Assembly: GCA_945873095.1 (NCBI GenBank)
Contig: CAMCBU010000022.1
Coordinates: forward strand, 1-36,368
Origin: Klebsiella pneumoniae
Lineage (GTDB): Bacteria > Pseudomonadota > Gammaproteobacteria > Steroidobacterales > Steroidobacteraceae
Length of the DNA stretch: 36,368 bases
Direction of reading: 5' to 3'
The notes under the pieces: model-generated
Told to the model about the DNA's origin: nothing
Seen by the model: only the letters and a program-made list of their open reading frames with translations
The model's database searches: none
Program-made: the position numbers and the translations under genes
Shown here: positions 7,652-20,011 of the stretch, one piece after another
Layout: every line of letters starts with the position of its first letter
How positions within the stretch are numbered: position 1 is the first letter of the stretch

Positions 7652-7831
7652 TCATCAGCATCACTCACCGACTGCATGGAAGCCATGACGGTGCATAAAA
7701 TTCAGTATCTACCCGTCTTCGAGGCGTCAACCTTGCTCGGCGTGCTCTCGATCGGCGAGGTCGTGCGTCACGTCATCGAGGAGCAGCATCAGCTTATCGA
7801 GCAACTAAAGTCTTATATTCACGGGTCCTAA
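7616..7831 (+). pseudogene. Remnant: C-terminal CBS domain of a CBS-pair protein
   Basis: The last 72 codons of a plus-strand frame read ARDVITIGSSASLTDCMEAM, then VHKIQYLPVFE, LLGVLSIGEVVRHVIEEQ and IEQLKSYIHG. This is the second CBS domain and C-terminal helix of the common ~140-residue CBS-pair proteins, which bind adenosine nucleotides. The first CBS domain is missing: the frame upstream (7460-7615) is antisense to the nuclease remnant and shows no CBS pattern. The ATG at 7616 has no clear ribosome-binding site, so expression is doubtful. Confidence 0.6.
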
Positions 7832-7995
7832 GAATAAACCGACGCGGTTCGCACCTGGCGGACCGCCTCAATCTAGCCTTAGTTTTGACGATACACCGTC
7901 TCTTCCCGCCGGGCGCACCTACAGGTTGGCAGGCCGTGCGAAGTAAGGCCGGTTCGGCTATCGCTTCAAAGAGCCCTCTCGCTCTCGAGGCGCAT
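7832..7995. other. Intergenic stretch without recognisable content
   Basis: I see no protein similarity, RNA gene or clear repeat here. Together with the neighbouring remnants it forms about 1 kb of apparently decayed DNA between the Gdt1-like gene and the tRNA-Ser terminator. Confidence 0.5.
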
Positions 7996-8196
7996 TTAAG
8001 CAATCCAACCACGACCCGATCGCGCCGCATCGGGTGGTGATGTTTTTAAGCGACACTCTGCGCACTCCCGCATTGTCGGTAGCCAGCCGGCGGCGGCTTG
8101 CCAACGCTTGCCGCAGCGCGAGCAGCGATACTCGCGCCTCGCGGGACCATTGGCGGGCCAATAATTCCGAAGTTGAGGGGTATGCCCGATGTGCAT
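7996..8196 (-). CDS. Doubtful small protein with two CxxC pairs
   Basis: I do not recognise this. From the ATG at 8196 the frame codes for about 66 residues, with CSRC and CAEC pairs 16 residues apart, as in a zinc ribbon, inside a basic Trp-rich sequence (RNYWPANGPARREYRCSRC). The frame stays open upstream through clearly non-coding DNA (the tRNA fragment and hairpins), so openness alone proves nothing here. A GTAGG run precedes the ATG. It may be a real small DNA- or RNA-binding protein of a lost mobile element, a remnant, or chance. Confidence 0.25.
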   Translation of the reverse strand: MHIGHTPQLRNYWPANGPARREYRCSRCGKRWQAAAGWLPTMRECAECRLKTSPPDAARSGRGWIA

Positions 8197-8269
8197 ACCT
8201 ACGTAGTCGCCCGAACTAACAAAAGTATTAGGCACTAAATTTCGCTGAACAAGTTTGTCAGCGATGAAG

Positions 8270-8288
8270 TGGCGGAGAGGGTGAGATT
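8270..8288 (-). repeat. 19-nt copy of the 3' end of tRNA-Ser
   Basis: Nineteen bases identical to the 3' end of the nearby tRNA-Ser gene (8456-8474), including CCA, discriminator, acceptor strand and half the T-stem, in the same orientation. Identity stops sharply at the T-loop side. The distance between copies is 186 bp. It looks either like an att-site duplication left by an element that integrated into the tRNA 3' end, or like the rtT-type repeats of the E. coli tyrT operon, which also begin with the last 19 nt of the tRNA. Confidence 0.85.
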
Positions 8289-8293
8289 GACTC

Positions 8294-8398
8294 GGGCCAT
8301 CCATGGCCCTCGCCCCTCGCGCGCGCTCGGGGCGCGCTACGCGCGTCCGATTCGGCTCTCCTGCCGAATCGCCGAACTCAGTGAGTTCGTCCACGAAC
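8294..8398. other. Cluster of perfect hairpins between tRNA-Ser terminator and tRNA fragment
   Basis: Consecutive dyads: GGGCCAT-CC-ATGGCCC (8294-8309), GATTCGGC-6nt-GCCGAATC (8349-8370), GAACTCA-G-TGAGTTC (8374-8388) and GTTCGT-CC-ACGAAC (8385-8398), with a CG-alternating stretch between. The last two overlap and are mutually exclusive. This resembles a small repeated intergenic element or a structured RNA trailing the tRNA transcript. Confidence 0.5.
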
Positions 8399-8411
8399 CC
8401 TGCGCACACCA

Positions 8412-8454
8412 ATGAAATCAAAAAGGGAGCACGAGGCTCCCTTTTTGATTTCAT
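8412..8454 (-). terminator. Strong intrinsic terminator of the serS-tRNA-Ser unit
   Basis: A perfect 19-bp inverted repeat (8412-8430 and 8436-8454, loop of 5). The GC core GGGAGC/GCTCCC is flanked by five A/T pairs that give a T-run on either strand. It begins one base after the encoded CCA of tRNA-Ser, so it ends that transcript; its symmetry would let it stop transcription from the other side as well. Confidence 0.92.
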
Positions 8455-8455
8455 C

Positions 8456-8545
8456 TGGCGGAGAGGGTGAGATTCGAACTCACGGTCCCCGTGAAGGGAC
8501 GCCAGTTTTCAAGACTGGAGCAATCAACCGCTCTGCCACCTCTCC
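8456..8545 (-). tRNA. tRNA-Ser (anticodon TGA)
   Basis: A 90-nt class II tRNA with encoded CCA. The acceptor stem is GGAGAGG/CCTCTCC with discriminator G, and the anticodon TGA (complement at 8509-8511) is in the loop CTTGAAA on a CCAG/CTGG stem. A long variable arm (GCGTCCCTTCACGGGGAC region) and the T-arm GAGTTCGAATCTC follow. It starts only 6 bp after the serS stop codon on the same strand. Confidence 0.95.
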
Positions 8546-8551
8546 GTACGG

Positions 8552-11131
<2,580 letters not shown>

Positions 11132-11150
<19 letters not shown>

Positions 11151-11527
11151 CGCTCGACACGCTGCAGCCACGAGTCGCGGATCGACAACGACAGGACGAT
11201 GCCAAGCACGATACCGACCGTATCGGCGACCACATCCAGCAACTCCGCCGATCGACCGAGCGCCATGAGGTGCTGACCAATTTCGATACCGACGCCGAGC
11301 AAGAACAGGGCAATCGACACGGCCCAATAGCCGCGTCGCTCGACGAGCGCAGCAAACCAGAGCGTCAACCCCAAGAACGCACCGAGGTGATACGCCTTAT
11401 CGAGATAGGGAATTCGACTGACACGACCGGAGGGCGCCTCGAGCGTGAGGTAGACCACGATCAGCGTCATCGCGAGGCCGAACCACACCCAATAGTGCGC
11501 ATAGCGCAAGGGACGCAAGACGGCCAT
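11132..11527 (-). CDS. VanZ-like membrane protein
   Basis: 131 residues with four predicted membrane helices. Family marks are the first helix WVWFGLAMTLIVVYLTL, DKAYHLGAFLGLTLWFAALV, the acidic/His pattern GVGIEIGQHLMALGRSAELLDVVAD, and a last helix with a Gly run. VanZ-like proteins are named after the teicoplanin-resistance accessory gene, but their molecular role is unknown and most are unrelated to resistance. The gene abuts lolA (stop 11528, start 11527) and overlaps rarA, so it is an extra member of an otherwise conserved operon. Confidence 0.85.
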
Positions 11528-12157
11528 CTAAGGCACCGGCGTGCCGATCAAATCGGCATCGGGAGGCGCTTGAAACACGAAGGCATCGGCCGCGAGCGCC
11601 GCATTGCGCAACGTCTTCGAAAACACCAGCAGGGTCTTCTGGCCGAGCTTGTCTTCGATCTCCATGCGACGCAGATCATTGCCGGCAAAGCCCAGTCGCG
11701 CGGAGCGAAACTCGGCATCAGCGCCGCGCGGCTTGACGGCCACCCAGTCGAGCCCGCTGGATTTCGGCAAATTCTTGATCTCGAAAGACTCGCGCAAGTT
11801 GACGCCGCCGACGAGCAGCATGGCAGGCGTTGCCGTCAACGCGCTGCGGGCAGGCTTCACGGTGACCTGCTCCAGATCTCGATCGTAGAACCAAAGATTT
11901 CGGCCATCAGCCACCATGACCTGCGCCGGACCAAGGCCCGTCTCCCAACGGAACTGACCGGGGCGGCGCACGATGAACCGACCCGTTTCGGCCACGCGCT
12001 GCTTGCCGCGCGCATCGACGACCGTCTGTGCGAACTCGGCCTGCCAGCTCGAGAGGCCCTCGAGAAAACGATCCAGCGCAGAGGTCCTCTGCGCGAACGC
12101 CACCGGCGCGCAGAGCAGCGCGGCCGTGACGAGAGCCGCCAAAAAACGAGCTTGCAT
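11528..12157 (-). CDS. lolA: Outer-membrane lipoprotein carrier protein LolA
   Basis: The periplasmic chaperone that ferries lipoproteins from LolCDE to LolB. A clear signal peptide (MQARFLAALVTAALLCAPVAFA, cleavage before Q) precedes the LolA fold, with LSSWQAEFAQTVVDARGK, RRPGQFRWETGLGPAQVMVA, DGRNLWFYDRDLEQVTVKP and LLVGGVNLRESFEI. 209 residues is typical. I chose the ATG at 12157; a TTG two codons upstream overlaps the ftsK stop. It follows ftsK directly, as in most gammaproteobacteria. Confidence 0.95.
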   Translation of the reverse strand: MQARFLAALVTAALLCAPVAFAQRTSALDRFLEGLSSWQAEFAQTVVDARGKQRVAETGRFIVRRPGQFRWETGLGPAQVMVADGRNLWFYDRDLEQVTVKPARSALTATPAMLLVGGVNLRESFEIKNLPKSSGLDWVAVKPRGADAEFRSARLGFAGNDLRRMEIEDKLGQKTLLVFSKTLRNAALAADAFVFQAPPDADLIGTPVP

Positions 12158-12159
12158 CG

Positions 12160-14496
12160 TCAATCGCCGGACGGCGCGGGCACGAGGATCTCGCGACCCC
12201 CGTTCGATTGCAGCGGACCCACGAGACCCGCCGCCTCCATCGATTCGATCAAACGCGCCGCCCGGTTGTAGCCGATCTTCAAGCGACGCTGCACGTAGGA
12301 AATCGAGGGCTTGCGTTCGGTGAGCACGATCTTGACCGCTTCATCGTAGAGCGCATCCTGCTCCGCATCCGCGCCCTCACCGCCCTCGCCCTCTTCGGGC
12401 GGCAGTCCGGGAATCGGGCCTTTGGGTCCCGAGAGCACTTCTTCGATGTAATCGGGGGCGCCTGCCCTGCGCAGCGCATCGACCACACGATGCACTTCCG
12501 CATCAGCCACGTAAGCACCATGGACGCGGATCGGGTTCGAGGTCCCTGCCGGTAGATACAACATGTCGCCATGGCCGAGCAGTGACTCAGCGCCGCTCTG
12601 ATCGAGGATCGTGCGCGAGTCGACCTTCGCCGACACTTGGAACGCGATCCGGCAGGGGATGTTCGCCTTGATGAGACCCGTGATGACATCGACCGAGGGT
12701 CGCTGCGTTGCCAAGATCAAGTGAATGCCCGAAGCACGCGCCTTCTGTGCGAGACGCGCAATCAGCTCTTCGACCTTCTTGCCGACGATCATCATGAGAT
12801 CGGCCAGTTCGTCGATGATCACGACGATGAAGGGCAATGGCGCGAGATCGGGAATCTGCGACTGATCGATCGACGGATCGTTCGCAGCCCGCTTCATGAT
12901 GACCGGATCTTTGATCGGTTTCTTCTCGTCGATCGCGTCTTTGACCTTGCGATTGAAGCCGGAGATGTTGCGCACACCCATGGCGGCCATGAGCTGATAG
13001 CGGCGCTCCATTTCGGCGACACACCATCGCAGCGCGTTGGCCGCTTCCTTCATGTCGGTGACGACCGGTGCGAGCAGATGCGGAATGCCCTCGTAGACCG
13101 AGAGTTCGAGCATCTTCGGGTCAATCATGATGAGGCGAACATCTTCTGCCGTGCTCTTGTAGAGCATCGAGAGGATCATGGCGTTCACCGCCACCGACTT
13201 ACCCGAGCCGGTCGTACCGGCTACGAGCAGATGCGGCATGCGCTGCAGATCAGCCACCATCGGTAGACCGCCGATATCCTTGCCGAGCGCCAGCGCGAGC
13301 GGTGAGTTGACTTCATCGTAGGCCTTGGATTTGACGATCTCGCCGAAGGTGACGATCTCACGCTTCTCGTTCGGGATCTCCAAACCCATCACCGATTTGC
13401 CCGGGATGACCTCGACGACGCGCACACTGATCGCTGACAGTGCGCGCGCCAGATCTTTCGAGAGTGAGCTGATTTGACTCGCCTTCACACCCGGTGCCGG
13501 TCGCAACTCGAAACGGGTCACCACGGGGCCAGGCTGCACCGCGACGACTTCAACCTCCACACCGAAATCTTTGAGCTTGAGTTCGACCAGCCGCGACATC
13601 GCCTCGAGTGCCTCAGCCGAGTACGTCGACTCGCGTGCCGGCGGGTCATCGAGCAGTTGCAGCGGTGGCAACTCGCCCGTCTTGGCCGTGAACATCGGCA
13701 CTTGACGCTCTTTCTCGATGCGCTCGCTCTTCTCAGGCTGCGGCGCCGGCGCCTCGATGCGGGGCTTGGCTTTATTGGCCGCTTTTTTGACCTGAACCTC
13801 GAGGCTCTCCTTGCGAGCCGCCTTGCGCTCCTCGCCCTCGGCCACCACGGCCTGCTGCTGACGACGCGCGCGCAACCAATCGATCGCGCCCCAAAAACCG
13901 CCGCCCGTGCGATCGACGATGGTCAGCCACGAGACGCCCGAGGCCAACGAGAACCCCGCCATCGCGCAAGCGAGCAACAACAGCGTGCCACCGACGAAGT
14001 TGAAATTACCGCGCATCCACTCGCCGACCAAACTACCGACGACACCCCCTGCACTCTGACGCAACTCACCGGATGCGAAGTGCAGCGTCGCCAGTGCGCA
14101 GGACGCCGCGAGCAACAACGCAAAACCACCGGCGCGGACGAAACTGTTGATGCGCGAGACGGGTTCGTGCTCCTCATCGCTTGCGCTATTACGGCTGCGG
14201 AAGATGATCCAGCAGGCGCCCGCCAACATCAGCGGGAACAAGAACGCCGGACCGCCAAAGAGAAAAAACAGCGTATCGGCCAGCCAAGCGCCCTGCAGAC
14301 CGATGAGGTTGTGGATGTCGCTTGAGCCCTCACCCGTGAACGAGAAGCCCGGATCCGCCGGATCGTAGGTCACGAGCGCCGCCAACAACATGAGCGCGGT
14401 CGCGCCCATCAGGATGATCACGACCTCGCGCAAACTACGCTTGACGCGTGCGGTGAAACGGGAGGGCTCTGCACCCTTCGCAGCAGTATCGGACAA
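12160..14496 (-). CDS. ftsK: DNA translocase FtsK
   Basis: A divisome-anchored motor that pumps the chromosome through the septum and activates XerCD at dif. Order of parts: four N-terminal membrane helices (from about residue 25 to 190); a short charged linker ([20 protein letters not shown]), shorter than in E. coli; alpha domain ([20 protein letters not shown]); beta RecA-like motor with Walker [15 protein letters not shown] and Walker [18 protein letters not shown]; and the C-terminal gamma winged helix ([19 protein letters not shown]) that reads KOPS. 778 residues from a TTG start at 14496; no ATG lies before the first helix, so the TTG is the best start. It diverges from trxB. Confidence 0.96.
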   Translation of the reverse strand: MSDTAAKGAEPSRFTARVKRSLREVVIILMGATALMLLAALVTYDPADPGFSFTGEGSSDIHNLIGLQGAWLADTLFFLFGGPAFLFPLMLAGACWIIFRSRNSASDEEHEPVSRINSFVRAGGFALLLAASCALATLHFASGELRQSAGGVVGSLVGEWMRGNFNFVGGTLLLLACAMAGFSLASGVSWLTIVDRTGGGFWGAIDWLRARRQQQAVVAEGEERKAARKESLEVQVKKAANKAKPRIEAPAPQPEKSERIEKERQVPMFTAKTGELPPLQLLDDPPARESTYSAEALEAMSRLVELKLKDFGVEVEVVAVQPGPVVTRFELRPAPGVKASQISSLSKDLARALSAISVRVVEVIPGKSVMGLEIPNEKREIVTFGEIVKSKAYDEVNSPLALALGKDIGGLPMVADLQRMPHLLVAGTTGSGKSVAVNAMILSMLYKSTAEDVRLIMIDPKMLELSVYEGIPHLLAPVVTDMKEAANALRWCVAEMERRYQLMAAMGVRNISGFNRKVKDAIDEKKPIKDPVIMKRAANDPSIDQSQIPDLAPLPFIVVIIDELADLMMIVGKKVEELIARLAQKARASGIHLILATQRPSVDVITGLIKANIPCRIAFQVSAKVDSRTILDQSGAESLLGHGDMLYLPAGTSNPIRVHGAYVADAEVHRVVDALRRAGAPDYIEEVLSGPKGPIPGLPPEEGEGGEGADAEQDALYDEAVKIVLTERKPSISYVQRRLKIGYNRAARLIESMEAAGLVGPLQSNGGREILVPAPSGD

Positions 14497-14584
14497 TGGG
14501 TTATCCCGTGGCGGACCAGCGTCTGGAACCGGTGATTCTAATGGAATCGACTTGCACGTGGCATCCTGCTCGCGCTGCCCCTAA

Positions 14585-15562
<978 letters not shown>

Positions 15563-15573
15563 AGGAGCGCGCG

Positions 15574-16719
15574 ATGCGCAGTCGTGTCATCGAGCGCATC
15601 GGTGATCTAGCCGCCTCCGAATGGAACGCGCTCGATCACCGTGGCTACCCGTTTTTGCGCCACGAGTTTTTGGCGGCACTCGAAGATAGCGGCTGCATCG
15701 GTTTGGCCACGGGCTGGCGACCCTATTTCATCGTGTTGGAAGATGCCGCCGGGATCGCCGCGGCGGCGCCCGCTTGGCTCAAAGATCACTCCTACGGCGA
15801 ATTCGTTTTCGATTTCGCCTGGGCTCAAGCCTTTGCCCGGCACGGTCTGCGCTACTACCCGAAACTACTCCTCGCTGCGCCTTTCACCCCGGCGACGGGA
15901 CCGCGCTTGCTGCATCGCCAAGGCGCACCCGTGAGCACCACTACCGCGGCGCTGCTCGACGCCATCGCCGCGACTAGCGATGCGCTGCAGCTCGAGACAG
16001 CGCACATCACGTTTCCCGATGCGAGCGATCTTTTGGCCTTACGCGCGGATCCCGATTGGCTGTTGCGCTGCGATTGCCAATTTCACTGGGAAAATCGCGG
16101 CTACCGTGACTTCGAGGATTTTCTCGCGACCTTCACCGCCGAGAAGCGCAAGAAGGCGCGCCGCGAGCGGCGGCGCGTCGCCGAGGCGGGAATCCGCTTC
16201 GAACGACGCTTCGGTCACGAGGCGACGCCCAAAGAAATCGAGCGCGCATGGCAGCTGCACCGAGGCACCTTCTTGCAGCGCGGTAATGAGCCTTATCTGA
16301 ACCTTGCGGCCTTCAGGCAGATCGCTGCCACCATGGGCGAGTCAGTGCAGTTCACCTTCGCCTGTCTTGGTGATGAGATCGTCGCCGTGGCGGTTTTCTT
16401 TGTCGGCCAGGACACGCTCTACGGTCGTTACTGGGGATCGGCCGAGGAATATCACAGCCTGCATTTCGAGACCTGTTATCACCAGGGCATCGAGTTCTGC
16501 ATCGAGCGTGGCTTGCAACGCTTCGAGCCGGGCACTCAAGGCGAACACAAGGTCAGTCGCGGCTTTGCACCCACCTTGACGTGGTCGGCGCATCGCATCG
16601 TCGAGCCGCGCTTTCGCGCTGCGATCGCCGATTACCTGGCTCGCGAGAAAATCGGCGTCGAACAATACGCCGCCGGTATCGCCCTGCACGTCCCCTACAA
16701 ACAGGACCTCACGCCGTGA
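15574..16719 (+). CDS. FemAB/GNAT-like acyltransferase (DUF482, 'peptidogalycan biosynthesis' family)
   Basis: 381 residues with the pattern of the GNAT-fold family sometimes called peptidogalycan biosynthesis/recognition: [100 protein letters not shown] and [20 protein letters not shown], with a C-terminal [16 protein letters not shown]. The exact substrate is unknown; FemAB relatives use aminoacyl-tRNA, which fits its tight coupling to aat, but this is only suggestive. AAGGAG (15562-15567) six bases before the ATG at 15574 fixes the start over an upstream TTG. Its stop overlaps the aat GTG start. Confidence 0.88.
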   Translation: MRSRVIERIGDLAASEWNALDHRGYPFLRHEFLAALEDSGCIGLATGWRPYFIVLEDAAGIAAAAPAWLKDHSYGEFVFDFAWAQAFARHGLRYYPKLLLAAPFTPATGPRLLHRQGAPVSTTTAALLDAIAATSDALQLETAHITFPDASDLLALRADPDWLLRCDCQFHWENRGYRDFEDFLATFTAEKRKKARRERRRVAEAGIRFERRFGHEATPKEIERAWQLHRGTFLQRGNEPYLNLAAFRQIAATMGESVQFTFACLGDEIVAVAVFFVGQDTLYGRYWGSAEEYHSLHFETCYHQGIEFCIERGLQRFEPGTQGEHKVSRGFAPTLTWSAHRIVEPRFRAAIADYLAREKIGVEQYAAGIALHVPYKQDLTP

Positions 16720-17399
16720 AGCGGCGACGCGGGCTCGTGTGGCTCGAGCCCGGTGGTGATCCCGAGGCCTTCCCGGCCGCCGAAGACGCCCTTGATGAAC
16801 CACCCGGGCTCGTCGCTGCCGGCGGTGACCTTCGACCCGAGCGGCTCGTCGCGGCCTATCGACGTGGCTTGTTTCCGTGGTACTCCCCGGGCCAGCCGAT
16901 CTTGTGGTGGTGCCCCGATCCGCGCGAGGTGTTGTTCCCGTCGGAGTTTCGTCGCACGCGCAGTCTCGCCAAGCGCGAGCGGAACGCCGGCTTCGAGGTG
17001 TCTGAGGATCGCGACTTCGCCTCGATCATCGATGCCTGCGCCGCGCCACGCGCGCGCGATGGCGGTGGCACTTGGATCACCTCGGAGATGCGCGAGGCGT
17101 ATATCGAGCTGCACCGACGCGGCATCGCGCACAGTGTCGAGGTGCGACTCGCCGGTGAGCTGGTCGGCGGGCTCTACGGCATCCGAATCGGTGGCGTGTT
17201 TTTCGGCGAATCGATGTTCAGTCGCGCGCCCGACGCCTCCAAAGTGGCACTCTCCAGTCTCGTCAGGCACAGCGCCGAGAGCGCTCTCGAACTGATCGAC
17301 TGCCAACTGCACTCGCACCATCTCGCCTCGCTTGGCAGCCGCCCGCTATCGCGCGCCGAATTCTTGCATCGATTAGCCGAGCTCACGCGCGGCGCTTGA
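16716..17399 (+). CDS. aat: Leucyl/phenylalanyl-tRNA-protein transferase
   Basis: Transfers Leu or Phe from tRNA to proteins with N-terminal Arg or Lys, making them ClpS/ClpAP substrates. Diagnostic stretches are [89 protein letters not shown] and [23 protein letters not shown] at 16716 overlaps the preceding TGA (GTGA) and gives the usual N-terminus ([13 protein letters not shown]); 227 residues is normal. With clpS-clpA close by, the window holds modifier, adaptor and unfoldase of the N-degron pathway. Confidence 0.96.
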   Translation: MKRRRGLVWLEPGGDPEAFPAAEDALDEPPGLVAAGGDLRPERLVAAYRRGLFPWYSPGQPILWWCPDPREVLFPSEFRRTRSLAKRERNAGFEVSEDRDFASIIDACAAPRARDGGGTWITSEMREAYIELHRRGIAHSVEVRLAGELVGGLYGIRIGGVFFGESMFSRAPDASKVALSSLVRHSAESALELIDCQLHSHHLASLGSRPLSRAEFLHRLAELTRGA

Positions 17400-17403
17400 C
17401 GCC

Positions 17404-17430
17404 AAAGCGAATTACCCTAAAGCGAATTAC
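17404..17430 (+). repeat. Direct repeat of 12 bp upstream of infA
   Basis: AAAGCGAATTAC occurs twice (17404-17415 and 17419-17430), period 15 bp, immediately upstream of the proposed infA -35 box. It may be a small tandem duplication or a regulator/UP-like site. Confidence 0.7.
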
Positions 17431-17431
17431 A

Positions 17432-17460
17432 TTGATTCGGGGGACCCCATGCGGCAGAAT
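17432..17460 (+). promoter_or_regulatory. Likely sigma-70 promoter of infA
   Basis: TTGATT (17432-17437), a 17-bp spacer and CAGAAT (17455-17460), each 4 of 6 with consensus, lie 35 bp before the infA ATG. infA needs its own strong promoter since it follows aat; start of transcription would be near 17467. Confidence 0.55.
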
Positions 17461-17494
17461 CCGCGCTTCTTTTTTGCAGAGCGACCGTAACCTG

Positions 17495-17713
17495 ATGTCG
17501 AAAGAAGACGCGATTCAAATGGACGGCGAAGTCGTCGAGACGCTGCCGAACACCACTTTTCGCGTGAAATTGAAGAACGGTCACGTCGTCACCGCCCACA
17601 TCTCGGGCAAGATGCGCAAGAACTACATCCGCATTCTCACGGGCGACACCGTCACGGTCGAAGTCACCCCTTACGATCTGACCAAGGGCCGCATCGTTTA
17701 CCGCGGCCGCTAA
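17495..17713 (+). CDS. infA: Translation initiation factor IF-1
   Basis: An essential 72-residue OB-fold (S1-like) protein that sits in the ribosomal A site during initiation. The sequence follows the family from end to end: [71 protein letters not shown]. The ATG at 17495 gives exactly the standard length; the upstream open frame is leader. Its neighbours aat (upstream) and clpA (convergent, 15 bp away) match the gammaproteobacterial arrangement. Confidence 0.98.
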   Translation: MSKEDAIQMDGEVVETLPNTTFRVKLKNGHVVTAHISGKMRKNYIRILTGDTVTVEVTPYDLTKGRIVYRGR

Positions 17714-17728
17714 AACCGCGACCGCAGC

Positions 17729-20008
17729 CTAAGCCGTTACCGGCTCCTCGCTCGGCACAGAGACGCACTCGAGATCGAGCCCGCTGTCATCGGCCTTCAC
17801 CGATACGCGCACCAAACCGCCGTCGACCAACTTGCCAAACAGCAGCTCCTCGGCGAGCGGTCGCTTGATGTGCTCTTGGATGACTCGCGCCATGGGCCGT
17901 GCGCCCATCTTCGGGTCGTAACCGGTTTTCGCAATCCAGCGACGCGAGGCGTCGTCGAGTTGTAGCGATACCCGCTTGCCCTCGAGCTGCGTCTCGATCT
18001 CGACCAGCAGCTTCTCGACCACCCGTTCGATCGTGCGCTCATCGAGCCCACCGAACTGGATGACGGCATCGAGTCGATTACGAAACTCCGGCGTGAAGAG
18101 CTTCTTGATCGCTTCCATACCGTCGGTGGTGTTATCCCCGGGCGTGAACCCGATCGGCGTGCGCGCCATGTCAGCGGCGCCTGCATTCGTCGTCATCACG
18201 ATGATCACATGACGGAAATCCGCCTTGCGGCCGTTGTTGTCGGTGAGCGTCCCGTGATCCATGACCTGCAACAACAAATTGAACACATCCGGGTGCGCCT
18301 TCTCGATCTCATCGAGCAGCAGCACCGCGTGCGGATGCTTCGCAATCGCTTCGGTGAGTAGGCCACCTTGATCGAAGCCGACGTATCCGGGCGGCGCGCC
18401 GATCAAACGGGATACCGTATGGCGCTCCATGTATTCGGACATGTCGAAGCGGAGGAACTCGATACCAAGTGCAATGGCCAACTGTCGCGTGACTTCGGTT
18501 TTGCCGACACCCGTCGGCCCTGCAAACAGAAAACTACCGACTGGCTTGCGTTCATCGCCGAGCCCCGAGCGCGACATCTTGATGGCGTCGGTCAAGGTTT
18601 CGACCGCCTTGTCCTGACCGTAAATCACGAGCTTGAGGTTGCGCTCGAGATTGCGCAGCACTTCTTTGTCGTTGCTCGAGACCGTCTTGGGCGGGATACG
18701 GGCGATCCGCGCCACGACATCTTCGATCTGCTCGACATCAACGGTCGCGGCCTGATCGGTGAGGCCCTTCACGCGCAGGCGCGCGCCGGCTTCATCGACC
18801 ACGTCGATCGCCTTGTCGGGCAAATGCCGCTCGTTGATGTGACGAGCCGATAGCTCCGCCGCAGCCTTCAAAGCCTCATCGGTATATTTGACTCGATGAT
18901 GCTCCTCGAAACGACTACGCAAGCCTTTCAAGATTTCGATCGTCTCGGCGACGCTCGGCTCGACGACGTCGATCTTCTGGAAGCGACGCGCGAGCGCATG
19001 ATCTTTCTCGAAGATGCCGCGGTATTCCTGGTAAGTCGTTGAACCGATGCAGCGCAACTCGCCGTTGCTGAGCACCGGCTTGATGAGATTCGACGCATCC
19101 ATCACGCCACCCGAGGCAGCACCCGCACCGATGACGGTGTGAATTTCGTCGATGAACAGCACGGCGCCGGGCTGCTTCTTGATCTCGGCAAGCACGGATT
19201 TCAAACGCTTTTCGAAATCCCCGCGGTACTTTGTACCCGCGATCAACGAACCGAGATCGAGCGAGTAGATGGTGCAACCGGTGAGTACCTCGGGTACCTG
19301 ACCCTCGACGATGCGGCGCGCCAAACCCTCGGCGATCGCCGTCTTGCCGACACCGGCCTCGCCCACATAAAGCGGATTGTTCTTGCGGCGGCGACACAAA
19401 ATTTCGATGGTGCGCTCGACCTCGAGCTCGCGCCCGATCAAGGGGTCGATCTTGCCCTCTTCGGCGAGCGTGTTGAGATTGGTCGCGTATTTCTCGAGCG
19501 CGCTGGCACTCTCGCCCTCGGCGGCCGCGGCCGCGGCGACTGGCGTCTCCTCCTTCGAGCCCGCCTTCGCGTCGTCGCCCTTCGACATACCGTGCGAGAT
19601 GTAATTGACGACATCGAGGCGCGAGACATCTTGGCGACTCAGCAGAAACACGGCGTGGCTCTGCTTCTCGCTGAAGATGGCGACGAGCACGTTGGTCACC
19701 GCGACTTCCTTGCGGCCACTCGATTGCACATGGAACACGGCGCGCTGCAACACACGTTGGAAGCCGAGCGTCGGTTGCACCTCGCGATCATCACCCTCGG
19801 GCAAGCGCGGCGTGCTCTGCTCGATGTGATCGAGCAGGTCCTTGGTGAGCGAAGCGACATCGGCACCACAGGTGCGCAGCACGTCTTTCACCGCCGCCGT
19901 CTCGAGTATCGAGGCGAGCAGATGCTCGACGGTGAGGAATTCGTGACGGCCATCGCGCGCCAGCTGGAAGGCCTTGTTCAGGCAGTTTTCAAGTTCGGCG
20001 GACAACAC
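17729..20008 (-). CDS. clpA: ATP-dependent Clp protease ATP-binding subunit ClpA
   Basis: A hexameric AAA+ unfoldase that feeds substrates to ClpP. The N-domain (LENCLNKAFQLARDGRHEFL, TVEHLLASIL) binds ClpS. AAA-1 has Walker A GEAGVGKTAIAEGLA and Walker B LFIDEIHTVIGAG; AAA-2 has GPTGVGKTEVTRQLA and LLLDEIEKAHPDVFNLLLQV. The IGFTPGD-like loop that docks on ClpP appears as ARTPIGFTPGDN. 759 residues, standard. The start is GTG at 20008, giving M-L-S-A-E-L-E as in homologues. It follows clpS after 2 bp, so both come from one promoter. Confidence 0.97.
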   Translation of the reverse strand: MLSAELENCLNKAFQLARDGRHEFLTVEHLLASILETAAVKDVLRTCGADVASLTKDLLDHIEQSTPRLPEGDDREVQPTLGFQRVLQRAVFHVQSSGRKEVAVTNVLVAIFSEKQSHAVFLLSRQDVSRLDVVNYISHGMSKGDDAKAGSKEETPVAAAAAAEGESASALEKYATNLNTLAEEGKIDPLIGRELEVERTIEILCRRRKNNPLYVGEAGVGKTAIAEGLARRIVEGQVPEVLTGCTIYSLDLGSLIAGTKYRGDFEKRLKSVLAEIKKQPGAVLFIDEIHTVIGAGAASGGVMDASNLIKPVLSNGELRCIGSTTYQEYRGIFEKDHALARRFQKIDVVEPSVAETIEILKGLRSRFEEHHRVKYTDEALKAAAELSARHINERHLPDKAIDVVDEAGARLRVKGLTDQAATVDVEQIEDVVARIARIPPKTVSSNDKEVLRNLERNLKLVIYGQDKAVETLTDAIKMSRSGLGDERKPVGSFLFAGPTGVGKTEVTRQLAIALGIEFLRFDMSEYMERHTVSRLIGAPPGYVGFDQGGLLTEAIAKHPHAVLLLDEIEKAHPDVFNLLLQVMDHGTLTDNNGRKADFRHVIIVMTTNAGAADMARTPIGFTPGDNTTDGMEAIKKLFTPEFRNRLDAVIQFGGLDERTIERVVEKLLVEIETQLEGKRVSLQLDDASRRWIAKTGYDPKMGARPMARVIQEHIKRPLAEELLFGKLVDGGLVRVSVKADDSGLDLECVSVPSEEPVTA

Positions 20009-20011
20009 GGT

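Noticed and set aside
8294-8398. CRISPR-like array suspected from the run of palindromes
   Set aside because: The dyads differ in sequence and spacing; there are no repeated units and no cas genes.
8197-8454. Upstream extension of the small zinc-ribbon-like frame up to a start inside the terminator
   Set aside because: The extension runs through the tRNA-Ser 3' fragment, hairpins and one arm of the terminator, which are clearly not coding.
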